A DNA stretch of 64,000 nt, from assembly GCA_000955875.1 (NCBI GenBank), contig JYOE01000007.1, forward strand, positions 79,361 to 143,360. Reading direction: 5' to 3'. The notes under the pieces are model-generated. The model was not told where the DNA came from, ran no database searches, and saw nothing but the letters and a program-made list of their open reading frames with translations. The position numbers and the translations under genes are program-made. Shown here piece after piece: positions 8,427-16,904 of the stretch. The stretch comes from Terrabacter sp. 28. Its GTDB lineage: Bacteria; Actinomycetota; Actinomycetes; Actinomycetales; Dermatophilaceae. How positions within the stretch are numbered: position 1 is the first letter of the stretch; every line of letters starts with the position of its first letter.

Positions 8427-9446
8427 TCAGTCGTGGCCGGGGTAGGCGTGCACGACGGCCGCCCTGAGTCGGGGCACCACGCGCACGAGCTCCTGCTCCG
8501 CACGGTGGGCGACGGCGTGGGCATCGGCGAGGGACAGACGCGACGGCACGTCGAGCTCGGCGTCCGCATGCATCGCGTGACCGATCCACCGCATGCGCAC
8601 GCGACGCACCGACAGCACGGCCGGGTCGGCGGCGAGCACCTGCTCGGCATGCTCCACGAGCACCGGATCGACGCCGTCCATCAGCCGTCGGAAGACGTCG
8701 CGGGCCGCAGTGCGCAGCACGAGCACGATCGCGACGGTGATGACCAGCCCGACCACCGGGTCGGCCCAGTCCCACCCGATCGCGACCCCACCTGCGCCGA
8801 GGACGACCGCGAGGGACGTGAGCCCGTCGGTGCGGGCGTGGTGGCCGTCCGCGACGAGGGCCGCCGACCCGATCGCGCATCCCTCACGGATGCGGAAGCC
8901 GGCGACGAGCTCGTTGCCGATGAAGCCGACCACGCCCGCCAAGGCCACCCAGCCGAGGTTCTGCACGGGTGCGGGGTCGGCGAGACGACGGATCGCCTCC
9001 CACCCTGCCACCACGGCCGACAGCGCGATCATGGCGACGACGAAGAGCCCGGCGAGGTCCTCGGCGCGGCCATAGCCGTACGTGTACCGGCGGGTGGCAG
9101 CGCGGCGACCGAGGACGAAGGCGATCCACAGGGGCACGGCGGTCAGCGCGTCCGAGAAGTTGTGGATCGTGTCGGCCAGCAGCGCGACCGAGCCCGAGAC
9201 GGCGACGACGGCCAGCTGCAGCGCTGCGGTGAGCCCGAGGCCCACGAGGCTGACCTTGACGGCCCGGATGCCACGCGCGCTCGACTCCAGGGCGGCGTCG
9301 ATGGAGTCCGCGGCGTCGTGGGAGTGCGGCGTGAAGGCGTGCCGGAACCGGGCGAGCATGGCGCCGCCGTATGGGTGCCCGTGGTCGTGCTGGTGATCGT
9401 GGACCGGGTGCTCGTGATGGTGGTGAGGGTCGTGCTCGGCTCGCAT
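8427..9446 (-). CDS. Cation diffusion facilitator metal exporter
   Basis: About 339 residues. The N-terminus is His/Asp-rich (HDPHHHHEHPVHDHQHDHGH), a cytoplasmic metal-binding tail, followed by six hydrophobic segments. LADTIHNFSDAL in helix 2 and VADGHHARTDGL in helix 5 give the paired HxxxD motifs that form the transport site, with His and Asp suggesting zinc (or Co/Ni) exchanged for protons. The C-terminal domain has the small ferredoxin-like fold (VRMRWIGHAMHADAELDVP). It diverges from an ArsR-family gene, a common metal-stress pairing. An in-frame GTG lies at 9452. Confidence 0.9.
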   Translation of the reverse strand: MRAEHDPHHHHEHPVHDHQHDHGHPYGGAMLARFRHAFTPHSHDAADSIDAALESSARGIRAVKVSLVGLGLTAALQLAVVAVSGSVALLADTIHNFSDALTAVPLWIAFVLGRRAATRRYTYGYGRAEDLAGLFVVAMIALSAVVAGWEAIRRLADPAPVQNLGWVALAGVVGFIGNELVAGFRIREGCAIGSAALVADGHHARTDGLTSLAVVLGAGGVAIGWDWADPVVGLVITVAIVLVLRTAARDVFRRLMDGVDPVLVEHAEQVLAADPAVLSVRRVRMRWIGHAMHADAELDVPSRLSLADAHAVAHRAEQELVRVVPRLRAAVVHAYPGHD

Positions 9447-9459
9447 GTCCACACCTTAT

Positions 9460-9483
9460 CTGCATGGTTGCGAAGGTATGCAG
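9460..9483. promoter_or_regulatory. Candidate ArsR operator between divergent CDF and arsR genes
   Basis: CTGCAT (9460-9465) and ATGCAG (9478-9483) form an inverted repeat with 12 bp between arms in the short divergent gap. ArsR/SmtB regulators bind such interrupted dyads over promoters and release them on metal binding. Position and symmetry support the call; no binding motif of a specific subgroup is recognised. Confidence 0.45.
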
Positions 9484-9499
9484 GCAGTAGGGTCGTGGC

Positions 9500-9886
9500 G
9501 TGCACGATGCCAGGCCCGACCTCTCCATGCCGGCGGACGAGCAGGCCCACCTCGCGGCCGAGACCTTCCGGCTGCTCTCCGACCCCACCCGCATCAAGCT
9601 GCTCTGGGCCCTGCTCCAGGGCGAGTCGTCGGTCAGCTGCCTGGCCGAGCTCGCCTCGGTCAGCCCCACGTCGGTGAGCCAGCACCTCGCCAAGCTCCGG
9701 CTGGCGGGACTCGTGCGCGGTCGGCGCGAGGGCACCTTCGTCTACTACACCGCCGCCGACACCCACGTGCGCGCCCTGCTCGCCGAGGCCCTGTCACACG
9801 CCGACCACGCCGTCGCAGACCTCGGCCCCGAGGGCGACCACGAGCACCGGTTCCCCCGCCTCACGAGCGGGACGAAGCGGCACTGA
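9500..9886 (+). CDS. ArsR-family metal-responsive repressor
   Basis: A 128-residue winged-helix protein. LSDPTRIKLLWALLQGE, VSPTSVSQHLAKLRLAGLV (recognition helix) and RREGTFVYYTAAD (wing) are the ArsR pattern. Asp/His residues near the C-terminus (THVRALLAEALSHADH, DHEHRFP) resemble the alpha5 metal site of Zn/Ni/Co sensors such as NmtR and CzrA. Encoded divergently from the CDF exporter it probably controls. A GTG at 9500 and an ATG at 9527 are both possible starts. Confidence 0.88.
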   Translation: MHDARPDLSMPADEQAHLAAETFRLLSDPTRIKLLWALLQGESSVSCLAELASVSPTSVSQHLAKLRLAGLVRGRREGTFVYYTAADTHVRALLAEALSHADHAVADLGPEGDHEHRFPRLTSGTKRH

Positions 9887-9964
9887 CGGGCAAGCCGGGC
9901 GGCATACGCAATGGCAGCAGGCAAACCCGGTGAGTCTCGGGCGCAGGTGGGGGATCATGGGCGC

Positions 9965-11086
9965 GTGGCCCATCGACAGTCGTTCGACCCGCTGGCGTCG
10001 CGTCGCACCGACGACGACCCGCCGCTCGACGTGTTCGTGTGGGGAACCGTCTTCCTCGACATGATCTTCGCCGGGATGCCGAGCGCGCCGAAGCCGGGCA
10101 CCGAGGTGTGGGCGGAGGGCCTTGCCTCGTGCCCCGGTGGCATCGCGAACCTCGCCGTCGCGACGCGCCGGCTGGGTCTGCGCACCGGCCTGGCCGCGGC
10201 GTTCAGCGACGACGACTACGGCGACTTCTGCTGGCGCACGCTCGAGGAGCAGGAGGGCATCGACCTCGCCCGCAGCCGCCGCTTCGCCGACTGGCACAGC
10301 CCCGTGACGGTCTCGATGTCGGTCGACCGTGACCGCAGCATGGTCTCGCACGGACACCCGTCGCCCGTGCCGGCGAGCGAGCTCATCGGCTCCCCGCCCC
10401 GCTCGCGGGCCGTCATGGTCGACCTCGCCGAGGACGAGGCCTTCGGCGGCAGCGGTCCGACGTGGGTCGACCGGGCCCGCGAGAACGGCTCGCTCGTCTT
10501 CGCCGACGTCGGCTGGGACCCCAAGGAGCAGTGGTCGCCGCACGTGCTCGAGCGGCTCGCCCGGTGCGACGTCTTCATGCCCAACGCCGTCGAGGCGATG
10601 GCCTACACCGGCACGAGCTCGCCCGTCGAGGCCGTCTACGCGCTCGCCGACCGGGTGCCCGTCGCGATCGTCACCGACGGGTCGGACGGAGCCCTCGGCA
10701 TCGACGCGCGCACGGGCGAGGAGGTGCGGGTGCCGTCGCTGCGCGTGCACGAGGTCGACCCGACCGGCGCCGGCGACGTCTTCGGCGCGGCCCTGCTCGT
10801 GGGCACGCTCGCCGAGTGGCCGCTCGAGCAGCGGATGACGTTCGCGAGCCTGTGCGCCGGCCTCGCGCTCCAGCAGTACGGCGGCTCGCTCGCCGCACCC
10901 GGCTGGGGCGACCTCGCCGACTGGTGGACCGCGCTCGTCAGCGACACGAGCGGCGACGCGTACCACCGCTCGCTGCGCCGACGGTTCGCGTTCCTCGACG
11001 AGATCGTGCCGCGCGTCCCGGTCATGGCCTGCCGCCGGGCCACGGCCACCATCGCCAAGCGCGCCGACGTGCAGACGCTCGACTGA
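9965..11086 (+). CDS. PfkB-family carbohydrate kinase
   Basis: About 373 residues from a GTG at 9965, which has GGGGGA 5' of it; the frame is open back to 9911. The ribokinase fold is clear: VFVWGTVFLDMIF, the glycine pair CPGGIANLAVATRRLG, and the late DPTGAGDVFGAALL (residues 265-278), where D271 is the catalytic base. These kinases phosphorylate sugars, nucleosides or tagatose/fructose phosphates. It stands alone between arsR and a small unknown gene, so the substrate cannot be read from context; the frc importer 8 kb away is one possible partner. Confidence 0.85.
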   Translation: MAHRQSFDPLASRRTDDDPPLDVFVWGTVFLDMIFAGMPSAPKPGTEVWAEGLASCPGGIANLAVATRRLGLRTGLAAAFSDDDYGDFCWRTLEEQEGIDLARSRRFADWHSPVTVSMSVDRDRSMVSHGHPSPVPASELIGSPPRSRAVMVDLAEDEAFGGSGPTWVDRARENGSLVFADVGWDPKEQWSPHVLERLARCDVFMPNAVEAMAYTGTSSPVEAVYALADRVPVAIVTDGSDGALGIDARTGEEVRVPSLRVHEVDPTGAGDVFGAALLVGTLAEWPLEQRMTFASLCAGLALQQYGGSLAAPGWGDLADWWTALVSDTSGDAYHRSLRRRFAFLDEIVPRVPVMACRRATATIAKRADVQTLD

Positions 11087-11126
11087 GAGCACCCACGGGC
11101 GCGCCGGCCACGGGCGGCGCGGCAGG

Positions 11127-11543
11127 ATGGGGCGGGTGAGCGACACCGAGGTGCCAGACGAGGTGCCGGACGAGGTGCCGGACGAGGTGCCCGACGACAT
11201 CCGCGACCTGCTGGCGGTCGACCTGTTGGGGGCCCAGGTGCAGGACTGGTCGATCGCGAGCGACTCGTTCACGTGGACCCTGCTCGCCGGCGATGCCGAT
11301 CGCGGGCACGAGCTGGCCGCGCTGACCTACGTCGGGGCGGTCGTGCTGCACACGAACCGGCACCACCTCGACCGCGCCGTCGAGGTCGCGGCCGAGGTCG
11401 TGGGGTCCGAGGTCGTCCCTGCCGAGGGCGGCGGGTTCGAGCACCGGGTGACGCTCGGGCCGGCGTATGCGTTCGTCATCCGCTTCTGGAGCGTCGACGT
11501 CCGCCGTATGCCGGCACCGGACCACCTCCGCCGCACCCGCTGA
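11127..11543 (+). CDS. Small protein with N-terminal EVPD repeats, function unknown
   Basis: 138 residues, not recognised. Residues 8-23 are four copies of Glu-Val-Pro-Asp, encoded by a 12-bp tandem repeat (11148-11195). The rest (DLLAVDLLGAQVQDWSIASDSF, then a beta-rich part ending FVIRFWSVDVRRMP) looks like a small cytoplasmic alpha/beta domain with no signal peptide or membrane segment. A GTG at 11136 is an alternative start. It follows the PfkB gene by 40 bp and ends before a strong hairpin. Confidence 0.55.
   Translation: MGRVSDTEVPDEVPDEVPDEVPDDIRDLLAVDLLGAQVQDWSIASDSFTWTLLAGDADRGHELAALTYVGAVVLHTNRHHLDRAVEVAAEVVGSEVVPAEGGGFEHRVTLGPAYAFVIRFWSVDVRRMPAPDHLRRTR
11148..11195 (+). repeat. 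12-bp tandem repeat, four units, coding EVPD
   Basis: Four consecutive units of GAGGTGCCGGAC with one base change in units 1 and 4. It lies at the N-terminus of the small unknown protein and is a likely site of length variation by slippage. Confidence 0.85.
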
Positions 11544-11591
11544 CCGCGGGCCGAGCCACCCGACGAGAGGGTCGGCTGCGACAGTGCGGTG

Positions 11592-11618
11592 GATCACCGG
11601 CACCGGACGCCGGTGATC
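11592..11618. terminator. Bidirectional hairpin between convergent genes
   Basis: GATCACCGGC (11592-11601) pairs perfectly with GCCGGTGATC (11609-11618) across a 7-nt loop. It lies in the 123-bp gap between the small unknown gene (+) and the convergent malG-like gene (-). Confidence 0.7.
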
Positions 11619-11666
11619 GACCGCGCAACGGTCGTGGCCGCGTTGCGGGCCACCCGGCATACGCCC

Positions 11667-12518
11667 TCAGTCGCCGGCGATGCCGGTGCGCTCGACGCCC
11701 TCGACGATCCAGCGCTGCAGGAAGAGGAACATCAGCAGCAGCGGGAAGATCGCGACGAGCGCCGCCATGAAGAGCTGGCTCACCTGCACCGACTGCGCCG
11801 TGAGGAACGTCGACAGTGCGATCTGCACGGTCCACGACTCCTGGTCGCGGCCGATGACCAGCGGCCAGAGGAAGGCGTTCCACGTGCCGATGAAGGTGAT
11901 GGTGCCGATGGCGGCGACGAAACCGAGCGAGTTCGGCACGACGATCCTCCAGAACGTGCCCCAGTAGCCGAGGCCGTCGATGAACGCCGCCTCCTCGATC
12001 TCCTTGGGGAAGCCGAGGAAGAACTGCCGGAAGAGGAACGTCGCGAGCGCCTGGAAGAGTCCCGGGATGATGAGGCCGCGCAGGGTCGAGATCCAGCCGA
12101 GGGTCGACACGAGCACGAAGCTCGGCACGAACGTCACCGCGGCCGGGATGAGCAGCGTCGCGACGATCGAGTAGAAGACGGTGTTGGACCAGCGGTACGG
12201 GATGCGCGCGAGGCCGTAGCCGGCCAGGCCCGAGATGACGAGCACCCCGACGGTCTGCGTCACGGCGATGAGCCCGGAGTTGAGCAGGCTGCGCGCCATC
12301 GGGATCGCGGGGTTGTCGAAGAGCCCGGTGAGGTTCGAGGTCTCCCAGACCGGCGGCAGCCAGTGGAAGTCGGGCGAGCCGAGGTCCTGCTCGCGCATGA
12401 AGGCGCTGCGCACGAGCAGGTAGAACGGGACGAGAAAGAGCAGTGCCGCCACGACGAGGGCGCTGTAGCGCGCCCAGCCGACGAGGCGGGACTGCTTGCG
12501 GCTGCGGACGATCGCCAT
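11667..12518 (-). CDS. CUT1 carbohydrate ABC permease, MalG type
   Basis: 283 residues with six hydrophobic segments. It begins MAIVRSRKQSRLVGWARYS, then TM1 VVAALLFLVPFYLLVRSAF. The ATPase-contact loop reads EEAAFIDGLGYWGTFWRIVVP, the EAA motif of the MalG half. Its start directly follows the malF-like stop (12518/12519), so translation is coupled. With the malF-like and SBP genes upstream it forms an importer for di- or oligosaccharides. No ATPase is adjacent; in actinobacteria such systems usually share an MsiK-type ATPase encoded elsewhere. Confidence 0.9.
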   Translation of the reverse strand: MAIVRSRKQSRLVGWARYSALVVAALLFLVPFYLLVRSAFMREQDLGSPDFHWLPPVWETSNLTGLFDNPAIPMARSLLNSGLIAVTQTVGVLVISGLAGYGLARIPYRWSNTVFYSIVATLLIPAAVTFVPSFVLVSTLGWISTLRGLIIPGLFQALATFLFRQFFLGFPKEIEEAAFIDGLGYWGTFWRIVVPNSLGFVAAIGTITFIGTWNAFLWPLVIGRDQESWTVQIALSTFLTAQSVQVSQLFMAALVAIFPLLLMFLFLQRWIVEGVERTGIAGD

Positions 12519-13514
12519 CTACTCGCCCCTGTCGCCGAGTCGGAGCACGCGGCCCTGCACCACCGCCACGATCGCGATGATGAGGGTGAGGATGACCGCG
12601 CCGGCCGAGCCGTGGCCGAAGTCCTGACCCGAGCCGAGCGCCGTGTAGTAGAGGTAGACGAGCGGTGGTCGCGCGTACGGCGGATAGGTGCCGAACGTGG
12701 ACAGGATGTTGTAGAACTCGTCGAACGCCTGGAACGCGTTGACGAGCAGCAGCAGGAGAACCGCCGTCGACGTCGCCCGCAGCTGGGGGAACGTGATGTG
12801 GCGGAAGACCTTCCAGCCCTCGGCGCCGTCGATCGCGGCCGCCTCGTAGAGGGTCGGGCTGATCCGCTGGATGCCGGCGAGGAAGAGGATCATGTAGAAG
12901 CCCACCTGCAGCCAGAGCCGGGCCGTGACGATGACGAGCCAGTACCACGGTGGGTCGGCGAGGCTGAGCCACGGCACCGAGTCGATGCCGAACCAGCCGA
13001 GCACCGCGTTGGCGAGGCCCGAGCGGATGCCGCTGAAGATCGACATCTTCCAGATCAGCGCGGCGACGACGTAGGAGCACGCGGTCGGCAGGAAGAACAC
13101 CGACCGGAAGAAGGACTGCATGACGCGGGTGCGCGCGACGAGCAGCGCGGCGCCGAGCGAGATCACGAACGTGGTCGGCACGATGAACACGGCGAAGGCG
13201 ACGAAGGTGAGCAGGCTGCTGCGGAAGGCCGGGTCGCGCAGCATGTCCAGGTAGTTGCCCGCACCGACGAACTCGGTCGGCGTCACGGTGTTGTACGCGT
13301 TGAAGAACGACAGGTAGATCGACCAGACGATCGGCACGTAGACGAACACGACGAGACCGATGACGAACGGCCCGACGAACACCCAGAACCAGAGGTTGAC
13401 GTCCTGGCGCCCCCGCAGCCGCCGGCCGAGCGAGGGCCGGGGCGCGCTGAGGCGCCCCGGCTCGCGCTCCGACGGCGCCCGGTCGTATGCCGGGCGGCCG
13501 GCCTCGGCCGTCAG
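12519..13514 (-). CDS. CUT1 carbohydrate ABC permease, MalF type (start uncertain)
   Basis: A six-TM permease with TM1 WVFVGPFVIGLVVFVYVP and the EAA loop EAAAIDGAEGWKVFRHITFP. The frame runs back through the SBP gene, but no ATG, GTG or TTG occurs in frame near the SBP stop. The boundary given uses a CTG at 13514 that overlaps the SBP stop as CTGA, giving 331 residues with a basic N-terminal tail (SLGRRLRGRQ), normal for the family. The alternative GTG at 13382 would give 287 residues and leave TM1 with almost no cytoplasmic tail. Same operon as the SBP and MalG-type genes. Function is sure, start is not. Confidence 0.85.
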   Translation of the reverse strand: MTAEAGRPAYDRAPSEREPGRLSAPRPSLGRRLRGRQDVNLWFWVFVGPFVIGLVVFVYVPIVWSIYLSFFNAYNTVTPTEFVGAGNYLDMLRDPAFRSSLLTFVAFAVFIVPTTFVISLGAALLVARTRVMQSFFRSVFFLPTACSYVVAALIWKMSIFSGIRSGLANAVLGWFGIDSVPWLSLADPPWYWLVIVTARLWLQVGFYMILFLAGIQRISPTLYEAAAIDGAEGWKVFRHITFPQLRATSTAVLLLLLVNAFQAFDEFYNILSTFGTYPPYARPPLVYLYYTALGSGQDFGHGSAGAVILTLIIAIVAVVQGRVLRLGDRGE

Positions 13515-14842
13515 GCGAGCACCCGCTTGAGCTCGGGCTCGGCGACGGCCTTGACCTTCGCGATCTCGCCCATCGGGTCGGCGCCCTCCTTGACGATGCG
13601 GTTCATCGCGTCGCCGAAGGCGGTGTTGCACTTGGGCGTCCACAGGATCGGGCTCTGCGCGTGGCCGACGTCGGTGGCGAGCTTGGCGGCCTCGGCGGCC
13701 TGGCCGTCCTTGAGGGTCGTGGCCTGGCCGATGAGGCTCGTGCGAGCGGGGATGTGGAAGCCGTAGGCGGTGGCGAAGTCGAGCTGGTCCTGGGTCTGGT
13801 CGACCCAGAGGTACTTGACGAACTTCTTGGCGGCCTCGACGTCCTTGCTCTTCGCGCTGACGCACGAGCCGTAGGCGCCGACCGGCACCGACGCCTTGCC
13901 CGAGCCGTCGAGGGCGGGCCACGCCATGACGCCGAAGTCGTCGCCGAGGCCCTTCTTGATGTCGGGGAAGGTCCACAGGCCGGTGAACTGCATCGCGGTG
14001 AGGCCGGCCGTGAGGGCCGACGCGTCGAACCAGTCCTTGGGTGCGCCGAGCAGGAGCACCTTGGCGTCCCACATCTCGCGCAGCTTGCCCAGAGCCTGAC
14101 CGGCGCGGGGGTCGTCGAAGCCGAACGTGTTGTCCTCGGCGAGGTAGTCGAGGCCGGCCGACCACAGCATGGGCCCGCCCATGAGGCCGGCGCCGCCGTC
14201 GTTGCCGAGGAAGAGGCCCTTGACGTTGCCCTGGGTCAGCTTCTTCGCGGCGGCGATGAGCTCGTCGATGGTCTGGGGCGGGGTGACACCGGCTTTGTCG
14301 AGCATCGACTTGCGGTAGACGAGCAGCTGCATGTCGACGACCTGCGGGATGGCGTACGTCTTGCCCTCGTAGGTCATCCGCTTGAGGATGCTCGGGTTGA
14401 AGTCGTCCTTGGCGTCTCCGAGGAGGTCGGTGAGGTCGACGACCTGCTTGCCCTTGATCATGTCGATCGTCGGGCCGTTGCCGTACTCGAAGACGTCGGG
14501 CCCGGCGTCGGTCAGCAGCGAGGCGGCGGTCGACTGGTCGTAGTCGCCGGGCTTCCAGCTGACCTTGACGGTCGCGTCCTTGTAGGCAGCGGCGTACTTC
14601 TCGACGGCCTGCTGCGTGCCGGCCTCGCCGTACTGGTGGTACCACTGGTTGAGCGTGACGCCGCTGCCGCCGCCTCCGGTCGCGCCGCCGCCCGTCGCCG
14701 CGGGCTCGCGGCCGGTGTTGCTGCCGCACGCGGCGAGCGCGCCCGTCACGGCAGCGGCTCCGCCGAGCGCGAAGAGCGACCGACGGGTCAGGGACGATCC
14801 GAGAGCCTGGCGGATCGTGGGGTCGAGGTTCTGGTCAGACAT
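13511..14842 (-). CDS. Carbohydrate-binding lipoprotein of CUT1 importer, Tat-type signal
   Basis: 443 residues of the SBP_bac_1 family. The N-terminus has a twin-arginine stretch (LTRRSLFALGG, Arg20-21) and then a lipobox ending LAAC (Cys39), so it is probably a Tat-exported lipoprotein. Mature features include TLNQWYHQYGEAG, YGNGPTIDMI, TYEGKTYAIPQVVDMQLLVYRKSML and FTGLWTFPDIKKGLGDDFGVMAWPAL, all typical of oligosaccharide-binding proteins. First gene of the SBP-malF-malG operon. Location beside a GH144-type gene and a LacI regulator suggests a glucan oligosaccharide ligand, which is inference. Confidence 0.9.
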   Translation of the reverse strand: MSDQNLDPTIRQALGSSLTRRSLFALGGAAAVTGALAACGSNTGREPAATGGGATGGGGSGVTLNQWYHQYGEAGTQQAVEKYAAAYKDATVKVSWKPGDYDQSTAASLLTDAGPDVFEYGNGPTIDMIKGKQVVDLTDLLGDAKDDFNPSILKRMTYEGKTYAIPQVVDMQLLVYRKSMLDKAGVTPPQTIDELIAAAKKLTQGNVKGLFLGNDGGAGLMGGPMLWSAGLDYLAEDNTFGFDDPRAGQALGKLREMWDAKVLLLGAPKDWFDASALTAGLTAMQFTGLWTFPDIKKGLGDDFGVMAWPALDGSGKASVPVGAYGSCVSAKSKDVEAAKKFVKYLWVDQTQDQLDFATAYGFHIPARTSLIGQATTLKDGQAAEAAKLATDVGHAQSPILWTPKCNTAFGDAMNRIVKEGADPMGEIAKVKAVAEPELKRVLA

Positions 14843-14980
14843 GGTTCCCCTGCGTCCTTCCTGCCCGACGACGCGGGCGACCGGTCATGACGGCGGACGT
14901 CCAGCCAGTCTTCTCGACCGCGCCCACCGTGCGATCGTATGCCCGGTTCCTGCACGTTCGCCCGCGCAGACCCTCCCCGG

Positions 14981-15044
14981 CTCCCGATCGAGAGAAGGCG
15001 TGGTTCGCCCGCGACCGTGACGAAGCGTTCTCTCGATCCGGGAG
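14981..15044. repeat. Palindromic intergenic repeat, GATCGAGAGAA family, member 1
   Basis: Arms CTCCCGATCGAGAGAA (14981-14996) and TTCTCTCGATCCGGGAG (15028-15044) pair with one bulged base; the middle contains GTGACGAA. The same arm ends and GTGACGAA occur in the repeat at 53 kb. It lies 7 bp after the stop of the next gene and may end its transcription. The rest of this 209-bp gap holds the SBP promoter region, where no clear -35/-10 is seen. Confidence 0.7.
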
Positions 15045-15051
15045 GGGGCGG

Positions 15052-15528
15052 TCAGATGGCGGCGGGGGAGTTCATGGGGTTGTCCTCGGCCGTCTCCTTC
15101 GACGTGCGCAGCAGCTCGTCGACGAGGACGAGGGTCTGCTCGTCCTCGGTCGTCATGCGCCGGCCGAAGGGTCCGCGGGCGAGCGCCACGGCTGCCCCGA
15201 CGCGCACGATGCCGAGCCGCACGTCGTCGCGGGCCTCGGCCGAGAGGCGCTCGAGAAGGCGGGTGACGGCCAGCAACCCCGACACGACCGGCCGACCGTC
15301 GAGGGCGAACTCGTCGAAGAGCCAGCGTCGCTCGGAGGCGGCCGTCTCGAACACGGCGCGACCGGCGCCGGTGCTCCGCAGAGCCGCGTCGGTGACGGCG
15401 TCCCAGAAGGCGCCGCGCTCGTCGTCGTCGAAGACGGTGCGGCCCGTGAGCGCGCTCAGCACCCACACGGGCCCGAACCGCAGCGTGACGACGTCGGCCT
15501 CGGACCAGCCCTCGAACCACTGCGACAC
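15052..15528 (-). CDS. Uncharacterised cytoplasmic protein
   Basis: 158 residues starting MSQWFEGWSEADVVTLRFG from a GTG preceded by a G-rich site. No signal peptide or membrane segment is visible and the composition is normal for a soluble helical protein (long helices RAVFETAASERRWLFDEFALDG and LVLVDELLRTSKETAEDN). I do not recognise a family. It lies 61 bp from the GH144-type gene upstream in the same direction, so it could be co-transcribed with it. The palindromic repeat follows its stop. Confidence 0.6.
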   Translation of the reverse strand: MSQWFEGWSEADVVTLRFGPVWVLSALTGRTVFDDDERGAFWDAVTDAALRSTGAGRAVFETAASERRWLFDEFALDGRPVVSGLLAVTRLLERLSAEARDDVRLGIVRVGAAVALARGPFGRRMTTEDEQTLVLVDELLRTSKETAEDNPMNSPAAI

Positions 15529-15589
15529 GTCGCCACCACCTCTCGTCCGCGGGCGGCCACCTCAAGCGTACGACCGGCCGGAAGCCGGA

Positions 15590-16879
15590 TCAGCCCAGCG
15601 GCATACGGCGGCCGGCGACGACGGGCCGCAGCACCGCCTCGACCTCCGGGGTGCAGAACCAGCGACGCACGCAGTCGTCGGCGAGCACGTTGGCCAGCGC
15701 CCCGAGCACCATCGACTGGTCGAGGGAGAGGTGGCGACCGGCGTGGCGTCCCGTACGCGTGTCGACGCTGTCGAGGAAGCCGCCGGGACCGTACGCGCCG
15801 AGCTCGTCCTCGATGCGCGCCAAGTTGTCGGCCGCCGCGTCGGGCTCGACCATGAGGGCCATCGCCGAGGCGTGCGGCGTCACGACGACCTCGCCGTCGC
15901 GCTCGCTCGGGTAGCCGTCCGCCTCCCACGCGATCGGGGGCACCCCGAAGACGGAGTAGCCCTCACCGGGGCACGCCGAGGGACTGAATCCCCAGTAGCC
16001 GTAGCCCTTCTCGTCCATCGCGTATTCCCGTTGGAGTGCCACGGTGCGCGCCTCGTTGACGCCCCACGTGTCGGGCGCCCACATCGCCTCGGGGACGAAG
16101 ATCGCCGGCATCAGCGCCTCGAACATCGACCCGCCGAAGGTCGGCACGACGTCGCGCCCCCGATAGTGACGGACGGGGGTGTCGAGCGAGGCGTAGTGCT
16201 CGGGGGGCAGCTGCCCGTGCGCGATGCCGACGTAGCTGGCGATGCGCGGCTCGGAGTCGAGCAGGTCGTAGTTGTGGCGGGTGTGGAAGACCGGCGCCCT
16301 GCCCTCGACGAACGATGCGTGCCGCGTCTGCTCGCCGGGGTCGACGTCCCAGAACCCGCCGCTCAGGCGGCCGCCGGGGCCCTCCCCACCTGCGGCCGCG
16401 TCGTGGAAGACCGCGAACTCCATCCGGTCGAGCACTGCCCGGGCTTCGGCGGCCACCTCCGGCTCGGCGGCCGCGGCGACCATGAGGCCGGCGGCGAGCC
16501 AGCCGTTGTCGACGCTCGACAGGAAGGGCTTGATCGTGCCGCCGTCGGGCATCCGGTGCAGGAGGGCTCCGGTGCGGTCGTCGTACCAGTTGTAGAACAT
16601 GCCGCTCTCGTCGTGGACCTCCATCCGCGCGAGGGTGGCGAACGTGCGGCCGAGGCGCTCACGGCATACGTCGGCGGCGACCAGGCCGAGGTCGCGGGCA
16701 GCGACGGTGCACCACAGCAGGCCGCCGATGTTCGTCGGTGAGGTGTAGCCGCTGCGGGTGCCGGGGTCGAGCGATCCTGCGATCGAGTCGGTCGGCAGGC
16801 CCGAGTCGGGGTCGGTCATCGCCTCGAACGAGTGCCACGTGTCGGCGGCCCAGCGGCGCAGCAGGTCAAGGTCGGGCAC
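15590..16879 (-). CDS. Glycoamylase-domain protein, GH144/GH189-like (beta-1,2-glucanase type)
   Basis: 429 residues. The C-terminal half is the glycoamylase (PF10091) pattern: LLDSEPRIASYVGIAHGQLP, FGGSMFEALMPAIFVPE, YGYWGFSPSACPGEGYSVFGVPP and VVTPHASAMAL. The N-terminal part adds alpha/alpha-barrel helices (YTSPTNIGGLLWCTVAARDLG, SSVDNGWLAAGLMVAA). Characterised relatives are GH144 endo-beta-1,2-glucanases and the cyclic beta-1,2-glucan synthase C-domain. The GTG at 16879 follows AAGGAA at a good distance; upstream codons to 16921 fall in a DNA repeat. There is no signal peptide, so the protein should be cytoplasmic, which is unusual for an endo-glucanase and suggests action on imported oligosaccharides. 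Activity on beta-1,2-glucan is inferred from family and neighbours. Confidence 0.78.
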   Translation of the reverse strand: MPDLDLLRRWAADTWHSFEAMTDPDSGLPTDSIAGSLDPGTRSGYTSPTNIGGLLWCTVAARDLGLVAADVCRERLGRTFATLARMEVHDESGMFYNWYDDRTGALLHRMPDGGTIKPFLSSVDNGWLAAGLMVAAAAEPEVAAEARAVLDRMEFAVFHDAAAGGEGPGGRLSGGFWDVDPGEQTRHASFVEGRAPVFHTRHNYDLLDSEPRIASYVGIAHGQLPPEHYASLDTPVRHYRGRDVVPTFGGSMFEALMPAIFVPEAMWAPDTWGVNEARTVALQREYAMDEKGYGYWGFSPSACPGEGYSVFGVPPIAWEADGYPSERDGEVVVTPHASAMALMVEPDAAADNLARIEDELGAYGPGGFLDSVDTRTGRHAGRHLSLDQSMVLGALANVLADDCVRRWFCTPEVEAVLRPVVAGRRMPLG

Positions 16880-16904
16880 AGGGATTCCTTGGGGGGTTCG
16901 GGGA

